A stretch of DNA of 48,125 bases. It comes from Ignavibacteria bacterium UBA2360 (GTDB lineage: Bacteria > Bacteroidota > Ignavibacteria > Tepidaquicellales > OLB5). Shown here piece after piece: positions 1 to 5,788 of this stretch. Position 1 is the stretch's first letter. Each line of letters opens with the position of its first letter. The DNA is taken from the NCBI GenBank assembly GCA_002344125.1, contig DDTQ01000008.1:25750-73874 (forward strand), read 5' to 3'. The position numbers and the translations under genes were made by a program. The notes under the pieces are model-generated. The model saw only the letters and a program-made list of their open reading frames with translations. It was not told the DNA's origin and searched no databases.

Positions 1-32
1 TTTTGCTTTTTTATTTTTGCCTTTTGCTTTAT

Positions 33-803
33 TTACCATTCCGCCTTCGGATCAAGCCTGAAAACCTCGCCCATTTCCACGAGCATCGGTTCAAGATACT
101 CAGTATGGTAACCTTTTCTCCCCCCGTAAACTGGCTGCCAGGTATTTTTATCCGGGATAACAAGCGTTGCGGCTTCAAGTATGGGCGTTATAGCCTCAAT
201 CCACTTTTGTTGAAGAATAACTTCTCCTTCAAAAATTCCCATTTTCTTCAACTCACCCGCATATTCACTTTCTTCAAAAATTCCAAGCGCAAGATTGAAA
301 GTTTCGTTCAATGCGGTCTGCATCCTTGCATGGCTTTCTTCATTTGCTCTGCCCAGCTGCTTTACCCAGGTATCAGCATGCATGGTGTGATATTTTATTT
401 CTCCGCGGTATTTTCTGGCAAGTTTACCAAGCTGTTCCAGCGATGTATCCGCCAGCATTTCAAACCGGATCTTCTCTGCATGGTTAAACAAAAAATTCCG
501 CATTAAACTGAAATCATACTCGCCAATCGGATACTCCACCAAATGGCAGCTTTTAAAATCCGCTGCGCTACGGGTAAATGCAATTGTATCGGCATCCGCT
601 TCGCCAAGTGAATGCAATATCTCATATATATGCTGTGCCTGTCCAATTTTATCCTGTGCTATTGAAGAAAACGCAATGTCTTCTTCAACCAGCGGACCCA
701 GTCCTGTCCATTCACTGTTCCTGTGACCGATTATAAGCTGATCATCTGCTATCTTATATAAAAAATCCTTTATTGCTATTAGCTGAGTTTCATTGTAGTT
801 CAT
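33..803 (-). CDS. paaC: Phenylacetyl-CoA 1,2-epoxidase subunit PaaC
   Basis: This is the structural, non-catalytic ferritin-like subunit of the ring-epoxidising multicomponent oxygenase of aerobic phenylacetate degradation, acting in the cytoplasm as a heterodimer partner of PaaA. The 256-residue length is normal for PaaC, the protein is helical, and the N-terminal segment around 'LGPLVEEDIAFSSIAQDK' and the region with 'KYHTMHADTW' are typical of the family. It follows paaB with a 3-nt gap, and the AAAGGAG ahead of its ATG lies in the paaB tail, so the two are translationally close. The stop is 32 bases from the left edge; that stretch is only T/C-rich low-complexity sequence. PaaD and PaaE would be expected further left but are outside the window. 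Confidence 0.93.
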   Translation of the reverse strand: MNYNETQLIAIKDFLYKIADDQLIIGHRNSEWTGLGPLVEEDIAFSSIAQDKIGQAQHIYEILHSLGEADADTIAFTRSAADFKSCHLVEYPIGEYDFSLMRNFLFNHAEKIRFEMLADTSLEQLGKLARKYRGEIKYHTMHADTWVKQLGRANEESHARMQTALNETFNLALGIFEESEYAGELKKMGIFEGEVILQQKWIEAITPILEAATLVIPDKNTWQPVYGGRKGYHTEYLEPMLVEMGEVFRLDPKAEW

Positions 804-806
804 AGG

Positions 807-1220
807 TTAAACTGACTCCTTTTTCTTTCTTCGGTCTTCTTTGCGGTCTTTAATACCATGCTCCTGCTGGTATTTTCTTATTCTATCCATACAATAGTAG
901 TCGCTTGCTTCTCGGTAGGTTTTCTCAGGTGTCGTTTCAAAAATATCCTGGTCATCATAATCAGTTGCAGTAACCGCAGAGCTTTTTACAACCCAAAGAT
1001 TAGCGGTCTGCCTTCTTCTGCCAAAAGCTTCTTTTGCCATAATGATCGCAAGCTCAGGATTTGCCGCGTGTACAATTCCAACATGTACATGCTGGTCTCC
1101 GCGCTTTTTCTGGTGGAAGACCTCGTAGGTTTCCCACTGTTCAAGCTCATCAAGTACCTCTTTCCCGTCATTATTTTCGGGAAGATTGAGGCGGTTTATT
1201 CGGGGGTCTATTGATGACAT
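807..1220 (-). CDS. paaB: Phenylacetyl-CoA 1,2-epoxidase subunit PaaB
   Basis: Small bridging subunit of the phenylacetyl-CoA epoxidase complex, holding PaaA-PaaC heterodimers together. The core 'QWETYEVFHQKKRGDQHVHV' and 'FGRRRQTANLWVV' are family hallmarks. At 137 residues it is longer than the roughly 95-residue proteobacterial PaaB: there are about 27 extra residues before the core and a charged tail ending in Lys/Glu-rich sequence. The start is supported by AAGGAG about 6 nt upstream of the ATG. It lies 10 nt after paaA and 3 nt before paaC in a tight operon. Confidence 0.93.
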   Translation of the reverse strand: MSSIDPRINRLNLPENNDGKEVLDELEQWETYEVFHQKKRGDQHVHVGIVHAANPELAIIMAKEAFGRRRQTANLWVVKSSAVTATDYDDQDIFETTPEKTYREASDYYCMDRIRKYQQEHGIKDRKEDRRKKKESV

Positions 1221-1230
1221 TAATTTCTCC

Positions 1231-2220
1231 TTAAGCTAATGGAATAGTATATTTAGATTCAGCTTTCAATAACGCCCTTCTTACCCAGGCGCCTTTTTCT
1301 TCAGCCCACCTTCTTACCTGGAGGCGTTCTTTGTTACAGGGGCCATCGCCGTTTATTACGCGTTTGAATTCTTCCCAGTCGGGTTCAGTGTAATCCCACA
1401 CGCCGGTCTCTTCGTTCTTGCGCAGCTTTGGGTCAGGGATTGTTAAGCCAAGATCCCATATCTTTGGTACATATTCATCAAGAAAACGGTATCTCATATC
1501 GTCATTGCTGGCCATTTTGACTTTCCAGCGCATCAATACTTCTGTGTGCTGAGAGACTTTATCCGGTGGACCGTGGAAATGCATAATAGGTGTCCACCAC
1601 CTGTTTAGCGCATCCTGTACCATCTCGCGCTGCTGCTGTGTGCCTGTTGATAGGAATACAACATTGTCATGTCCGTACTTCAAATGAAATGATTCCTCAC
1701 TGCATATTCTTTCCAGCGCGCGGCAGTATGGGCCGTAGGAACCCTTGGAGTTTGTTACCTGGTTGATTATCGCTCCGGCATCTATAAGCCATGCAATGAT
1801 TGCAGTATCAGCCCACGTCATAGCGGGGTAATTGAATACATTTGAGTATTTTGATTTCCCGTTTATAAGATCATTTATCATATCTTCACGGGTTTTGCCA
1901 AGCGTTTCCGCCGCGCTGTAAAGCAGCTGCGCATGTCCGACTTCATCCTGAACCTTAGCCATCAGCGCAAGTTTTCTTCTGAAGCCCGGCGCGCGTGTTA
2001 TCCATGTACCTTCAGGCAGTGCCCCTATAATTTCGCTGTGCGCATGCTGCTCTATCATACGGATAAGCTGCTTTCTGTAAGCCGCGGGCATCCAGTCCTT
2101 TGGTTCAATTTTTTCACCGCGTATAATTCTTGCTTCAAATTCCGCAAGTTTTATGGGGTCCTCACCCTCTGTAAGGCTCTTTGCCTTATCTTTTGAATCG
2201 ATTTGCGCGTTTCCGTACAT
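1231..2220 (-). CDS. paaA: Phenylacetyl-CoA 1,2-epoxidase catalytic subunit PaaA
   Basis: Catalytic di-iron subunit that epoxidises the aromatic ring of phenylacetyl-CoA. The 329-residue protein is full length. The two carboxylate/His metal-binding motifs are visible: ExxH at 'DEVGHAQLL' (E93, H96) and ExxH at 'SEESFHLKYG' (E176, H179), with a further Glu near residue 63. It is the first structural gene of the paaA-paaB-paaC cluster and follows the TetR gene by 57 nt, a gap that holds a 33-bp perfect palindrome. No Shine-Dalgarno is seen before its ATG. Identification is secure from the metal motifs and gene order; whether the organism has a complete phenylacetate pathway cannot be judged here. 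Confidence 0.95.
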   Translation of the reverse strand: MYGNAQIDSKDKAKSLTEGEDPIKLAEFEARIIRGEKIEPKDWMPAAYRKQLIRMIEQHAHSEIIGALPEGTWITRAPGFRRKLALMAKVQDEVGHAQLLYSAAETLGKTREDMINDLINGKSKYSNVFNYPAMTWADTAIIAWLIDAGAIINQVTNSKGSYGPYCRALERICSEESFHLKYGHDNVVFLSTGTQQQREMVQDALNRWWTPIMHFHGPPDKVSQHTEVLMRWKVKMASNDDMRYRFLDEYVPKIWDLGLTIPDPKLRKNEETGVWDYTEPDWEEFKRVINGDGPCNKERLQVRRWAEEKGAWVRRALLKAESKYTIPLA

Positions 2221-2234
2221 AGTTTTATTATTAT

Positions 2235-2267
2235 AGTCATCGGATGACTTGAAGTCATCCGATGACT
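2235..2267. repeat. 33-bp perfect palindrome built of two 13-bp dyads
   Basis: AGTCATCGGATGACTT and its exact reverse complement are separated by a single G (position 2251). Each arm contains its own dyad, GTCATC-S-GATGAC, so the element is two 13-bp palindromes 5 nt apart. It sits between the TetR gene and paaA. It could be a dispersed repeat, an mRNA hairpin between the two genes, or an operator; there is no T-tract to make it a standard terminator. Confidence 0.85.
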
Positions 2268-2277
2268 GGTTTATATT

Positions 2278-2853
2278 TTATTCTGTTATCTTAACTCTCA
2301 ACCCCGTTGTAATGAACCGGAACAAATGTTCCGCAATCTCATCAGGCGTCATGTTTCCTTTTGGACTGTACCATTCTGTAATCCAGTTCACCGCCGAAAG
2401 TATTGTAAGCACGGCGAACTTTTTATCGGGAGCCTCAAACACATTTTCATTTTCACCGTTTATAAGTATCTGCGTAAAACCATCTTCGTATTTGTTGCGG
2501 AGCTTTACGAATTCCGCCAGCTTCTCAGCAGGTAACCTGCGCCACTCCCTCAGAAAAACCGTCGATGAATTAAGATCACCCGTAACAATTTTGACGTGAT
2601 TCCTAATTGCTGTGGCAAGTTTTTCTTCGGCGTTAAAGTACACGTCATTCACTTCATCAATTGCCCTTAACAGCTCATCAGCCATCCGGAAACATATCGT
2701 TTCGAGTATCTCATCCTTGGATTTTATGTGGCTGTATAGACTCGCCGCCTCAATACCAAGCTCCGCCGCAATATCTCTCATAGATGCCGCTTCGAAACCT
2801 TTCTGCCTGAAAAGCCTCGCTGAAGTGATAATTATTTGTTCTTTACGAGAAAT
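2278..2853 (-). CDS. TetR-family regulator of the paa operon (probable PaaR-like), with probable ATT start
   Basis: DNA-binding repressor with an N-terminal helix-turn-helix: 'RDIAAELGIEAASLYSHIKS' is the recognition region. The first ATG in frame (2781) would cut off helix 1, which is clearly encoded upstream ('SRKEQIIITSARLFRQKGF'). Between 2781 and the in-frame TAA at 2905-2907 there is no ATG, GTG or TTG. The best start is ATT at 2851-2853, with AAGGA at 2858-2862 four nt upstream, giving 191 residues, a normal TetR length. An ATG changed to ATT, by mutation or base-calling error, is the alternative. The gene leads directly into paaA on the same strand, so it probably controls paaABC and itself, with a phenylacetate-pathway CoA ester as the likely but unproven ligand. 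Confidence 0.8.
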   Translation of the reverse strand: MSRKEQIIITSARLFRQKGFEAASMRDIAAELGIEAASLYSHIKSKDEILETICFRMADELLRAIDEVNDVYFNAEEKLATAIRNHVKIVTGDLNSSTVFLREWRRLPAEKLAEFVKLRNKYEDGFTQILINGENENVFEAPDKKFAVLTILSAVNWITEWYSPKGNMTPDEIAEHLFRFITTGLRVKITE

Positions 2854-2894
2854 AGTATCCTTTTTTAACGAAAAATCAACACTTATCGGAATTA

Positions 2895-2908
2895 CTAACG
2901 TTTGTTAG
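2895..2908. promoter_or_regulatory. Candidate TetR operator upstream of the TetR-paa operon
   Basis: CTAAC-GTTT-GTTAG is a perfect 5-bp inverted repeat about 40 bp upstream of the probable TetR start. Position and size suit autoregulation by the adjacent TetR protein. Only one copy was seen, so the assignment rests on position and symmetry. Confidence 0.45.
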
Positions 2909-2995
2909 GTAAATATATAAAATCATCTTCTAAAATGCAAATGGTTTTTTGAATGAAATTTAATGTAACTAAATAAATAATTATATGGCTTTTTA

Positions 2996-3121
2996 GTGGA
3001 AAGAGATATTGGGATAATAGTCTCAGATGGTAAGTATTACAAGCTTAATTCTGAAGTATTTGAACTTAAAGACGAAAATTTATCTGATTATTTTGAGGCA
3101 ATACTTGAAAAACATAACTAG
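2996..3121 (+). CDS. Possible 41-residue ORF or gene remnant
   Basis: A GTG-initiated frame of 41 codons encodes a charged peptide beginning 'VERDIGIIVSDGKYYKL' and ending 'DYFEAILEKHN'. Its amino-acid composition looks like real protein, but there is no good Shine-Dalgarno and the frame is closed just upstream by TAA at 2978-2980. It could be the tail of a decayed gene beside the broken toxin gene. No family was recognised. Confidence 0.25.
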   Translation: MERDIGIIVSDGKYYKLNSEVFELKDENLSDYFEAILEKHN

Positions 3122-3130
3122 CAGACGTCT

Positions 3131-3454
3131 TTATTCCCTTAATATGTGGATTTCATTTTTGGGATAATTTTCTATTTCGCTTTTAAATCTATCCAGCAAA
3201 GGCAGAATGTTTTCGATCTTATTTCTGTAAACATCAAATATTACAATAGAAATATTCAGCAGTTTCATATTTTGCTCATACTTCAGCTTTTTATCTGCAG
3301 TTAGGAAAATGTCTTAATGACTCTCAATAGCGTGTTTTAGCAAAGTGCCGTTTTTAAAAGATTCCCAACCCAACTCTGAAACCGTAAAAACTTCAAATTC
3401 TGATAAATAACTTTTAAGTTGCCTGGGCAGGCATTCGTCAATAAGGACCTTCAT
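3131..3454 (-). pseudogene. DUF5615 (PIN-like) toxin gene interrupted by an in-frame TAA
   Basis: Read through, this frame gives a 107-residue DUF5615-type protein: it starts 'MKVLIDECLPRQLKSYL', with the conserved acidic D6/E7 of the PIN-like fold, and continues with 'DIFLTADKKLKYEQN', the family's second acidic segment. Codon 47 is TAA (plus-strand 3314-3316), exactly before 'DIFLTADKKL', where relatives usually have an aromatic residue; a single TAT/TAC to TAA change would explain it. The start ATGA overlaps the stop of the DUF433 gene by 4 nt, the classic arrangement of DUF433-DUF5615 pairs. As read, the toxin would be a 46-residue fragment missing its second half, so it is probably inactive unless the stop is a sequencing error. 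Confidence 0.8.
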
Positions 3455-3666
3455 TTAAGTAATTCAGATTCAGTGAGTAATTTCTCTGCGGTCTCAAGCA
3501 ATGAGATTGCCTGTTCTCTTTTAACTGATGGAAAATCTTTTAAGAATTCATCTATATTTTCTCCTGTCTCTATATAATCAAAGAGATTTTTTACCGGAAC
3601 ACGTGTACCGCTGAAAACAGGCGTTCCGCTCAATATTTCGGGGTCTATATTTATGATCTTATTCAT
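3451..3666 (-). CDS. DUF433 domain protein, antitoxin-like
   Basis: A 71-residue protein with the DUF433 signature: 'INIDPEILSGTPVFSGTRVP' followed by 'GENIDEFLKDFPSV' and a final helix with 'EQAISLLETAEKL'. DUF433 proteins are small winged-helix-like partners, often paired with DUF5615 PIN-like toxins, and are thought to act as antitoxins. That partner follows immediately with a 4-nt overlap but is broken. The antitoxin appears intact, a pattern expected if the toxin decayed first. It may now be a relic or may still act in trans on other toxins. Confidence 0.85.
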   Translation of the reverse strand: MNKIINIDPEILSGTPVFSGTRVPVKNLFDYIETGENIDEFLKDFPSVKREQAISLLETAEKLLTESELLK

Positions 3667-3717
3667 TTCTTAAATCTAAACACTTTTTTAATTATAATAA
3701 ATCCAATATTTTATTTT

Positions 3718-5214
3718 CTAATGTATATCAAACTTCTCAATCGGTGATTCAACCGGTTCATCTGGTTTTTTCCCAAGGGCGAACTTACGGTTTTTCCACC
3801 TGCCCAGCCGCCACCAAAACGCTATTAATACACCCTTTGTGATTGATGTTGCGAATATCGCGATCCAAATCCCGTTCATTCCGTATTCCGGAGCCAGTAT
3901 TGCAGCAAGCGGTATCCGCATGGCCGTTACCGGCAGATATATCGCAAGTGGCGGCAATGAATTACCCGCGCCCGCAAACGCACCGGAAAATATCTGCTCG
4001 CTCATGGCGAAAAATATGCTGAATGCCGCTATCATATTATAAACCTTCGCGGTTTCTATTACTGACTGGTCTGTTGTGAATATCCCCGCTATCTGCGCCG
4101 GAAAGAAAAATAATATCACCCCATAAATTGTCATCGGGATCCAGGAAAGATACAGCACGCGCCATGCGCCTTTGTTTGCGCGGTCATAATTTCCCGCGCC
4201 GATATTCTGACCTACAACAATTGATGCTGTAATTGCAAACGCTTCGCCTACCTGGTAGGGGATTGCCTCTGAACGGTGACCGATACCGAGTGCTGCCAGA
4301 CCCGTTGTGCCGAAATCAGCCACATAGCGGCTCACAAAAATATATATGAATGAGAACGCAAGACCCTCCAGCGATAGCGGCAGACCTATTTTAATCGTCT
4401 CTTTTGTGACCTTCCAGTTGAATTTAACATCCTTTATCACCTTCGAAAATTTCTTTTGTACAGAAGTAATAAAACCTTTCTTTTTTAGCAGCACCAGCAT
4501 TATCAAAAACACGCTGCCATAGGATGTCATTGTGGCAATTGATGCGCCCATCATTCCAAGGTCAAACCAAAAGATCAGCAGGGGTGAAAGAATTATTTTC
4601 AGCGCAAATACTACAAGCAGTAATCTAAATGGAGTCTGTGTGTTACCATGACCCCTGAATATCGCGCTGCCTGATTCAAACAATATGATCGCCGGCAGCA
4701 ATACCAGTATCGGGAAAAGGTATTCATTGGCAAGCACTGCCTTTGGTGCATCAAGATTTGTGAATCCGTACAGCACAGGCAGCAAAGGTATCATTACCGA
4801 GGCTATCAGCAATCCCCAAATCACGGAATTCACTAAATTAAGTGTACCAACATGCCGGGCGGAATCTTCATCCTTAGCTCCCACCGATTGTGATACCAGC
4901 GCATTTGTGCCTATCGGCACAAGCTCGCCCAATGCAAAAGCTCCCCATGAAAGAAAGGTGCCCACTGCAAGAGCGGCGAGATGCTCGCTGGATATCTTGC
5001 CTATCCAGTATGAATCAAGTATTGCAACCGCAAGGCTCCTGCCAAGATTCTGCAAAAACACAGGCCATGCAAGCCGTACTATCTGTCTGTTTAAATTTCC
5101 TGATGTTGTTAGCAAAGATTTATCTAAGTTGGTAATTATCTTCGTGCCACGAATATGTTTTGAAGTAAGTTCTGAATAAACGAATTTTCCGGGTTGATAC
5201 AAAAATTTCAGCAT
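3718..5214 (-). CDS. MATE-family multidrug/Na+ antiporter
   Basis: Inner-membrane exporter with about twelve transmembrane helices; MATE proteins expel drugs or metabolites in exchange for Na+ or H+. The family start 'GNLNRQIVRLAWPVFLQNLG' begins near residue 39, and 'GTNALVSQSVGAKDEDSARH' is the usual first-half cytoplasmic loop. The ATG at 5214 gives 498 residues, but the first ~25 residues are encoded inside a dyad-bounded element (5141-5234), including 'HIRGTK' from the dyad itself. A TTG at 5115 would give a 465-residue protein starting right before the conserved region, a more usual length. Either the element supplied a new start or the annotated start is too early. The C-terminal tail is hydrophilic. 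It lies 46 nt after tadA on the same strand. The substrate is not predictable. Confidence 0.9.
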   Translation of the reverse strand: MLKFLYQPGKFVYSELTSKHIRGTKIITNLDKSLLTTSGNLNRQIVRLAWPVFLQNLGRSLAVAILDSYWIGKISSEHLAALAVGTFLSWGAFALGELVPIGTNALVSQSVGAKDEDSARHVGTLNLVNSVIWGLLIASVMIPLLPVLYGFTNLDAPKAVLANEYLFPILVLLPAIILFESGSAIFRGHGNTQTPFRLLLVVFALKIILSPLLIFWFDLGMMGASIATMTSYGSVFLIMLVLLKKKGFITSVQKKFSKVIKDVKFNWKVTKETIKIGLPLSLEGLAFSFIYIFVSRYVADFGTTGLAALGIGHRSEAIPYQVGEAFAITASIVVGQNIGAGNYDRANKGAWRVLYLSWIPMTIYGVILFFFPAQIAGIFTTDQSVIETAKVYNMIAAFSIFFAMSEQIFSGAFAGAGNSLPPLAIYLPVTAMRIPLAAILAPEYGMNGIWIAIFATSITKGVLIAFWWRLGRWKNRKFALGKKPDEPVESPIEKFDIH

Positions 5215-5234
5215 AGCTGATTTCGTGGCACGAA
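5141..5234. repeat. Dyad-bounded element A (TTCGTGSCACGAA pair)
   Basis: TTCGTGCCACGAA at 5141-5153 and its reverse complement TTCGTGGCACGAA at 5222-5234 bound an element of 94 bp, with dyad centres 81 bp apart. Two further pairs with the same orientation and 82/81-bp spacing occur upstream of the DUF2085 gene (46657-46751 and 46789-46882). The interior sequences do not obviously match. The left dyad is inside the MATE reading frame and the right one is just upstream of its ATG. Confidence 0.75.
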
Positions 5235-5260
5235 TAGCTTTGCAAAAATAATTATCAGAA

Positions 5261-5710
5261 TTATCTCTTCACATCAAAAAAACTTCTAATCAGCTCTCCG
5301 CATTTAGCATCCATAATTCCTCCCGTTACGTTCAGCTGATGATTCAACGACTTGTTATTCGTAATATTCAGCACGCTGCCGCATGCGCCTGATTTATTAT
5401 CATAAGCACCGAAATACAGCGCATCCATTTTAGAAAGCACTACTGCTCCCGCGCACATTGAACACGGCTCAAGTGTAACATACATTGTGCATCCCAGCAG
5501 CACCTTTGAGGAGAGATATTCCGCCGCCGATGTAATTGCTATAATTTCCGCATGCGCTGTGGGATCCTTAAGCGTTTGAACCTGGTTGTGACCTTTACCG
5601 ATTATCATACTATCAAAAACAATTACCGCGCCAATGGGAATTTCACCTTTTTCATAAGCCTTTTCAGCTTCGCGGTAAGCATACTGCATCCATATTTCGT
5701 GTGGCGACAT
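5261..5710 (-). CDS. tadA: tRNA-specific adenosine deaminase TadA
   Basis: Converts the wobble adenosine 34 of tRNA-Arg(ACG) to inosine. The cytidine-deaminase zinc motifs are clear: 'TAHAEI' (H53, catalytic E55) and 'PCSMCAGA' (zinc cysteines C83 and C86). The 149-residue length is normal for bacterial TadA. It lies downstream of mutS on the same strand, separated by a degenerate hairpin repeat, and is followed by the MATE gene. A guanine or cytosine deaminase is a less likely alternative; the 'EIPIGAV' N-terminus fits TadA. Confidence 0.92.
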   Translation of the reverse strand: MSPHEIWMQYAYREAEKAYEKGEIPIGAVIVFDSMIIGKGHNQVQTLKDPTAHAEIIAITSAAEYLSSKVLLGCTMYVTLEPCSMCAGAVVLSKMDALYFGAYDNKSGACGSVLNITNNKSLNHQLNVTGGIMDAKCGELIRSFFDVKR

Positions 5711-5743
5711 ATAAATTTTCTTTACTTTAAACCTTCACTCATT

Positions 5744-5782
5744 GCTTCCTTCTCCTTTTTGAGAAAGGGGTTTGGAGTGAGG
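5744..5782. repeat. Degenerate copy of the pyrimidine/purine hairpin repeat
   Basis: The segment CTTCTCC-TTTTT-GAGAAAGGGG followed by a GGAGTGAGG tail resembles the better-preserved copies at 46546-46587, 47441-47479 and 48047-48125. It fills the mutS-tadA gap and may act as an mRNA hairpin there. Confidence 0.6.
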
Positions 5783-5788
5783 TAAAAA

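Noticed and set aside
2612..2908. 98-codon plus-strand frame opposite the TetR gene
   Set aside because: The minus strand encodes a recognisable TetR domain throughout; the plus frame has no motif.
5141..5234. Insertion sequence with transposase
   Set aside because: The element is under 100 bp and contains no transposase; at most a non-autonomous element.
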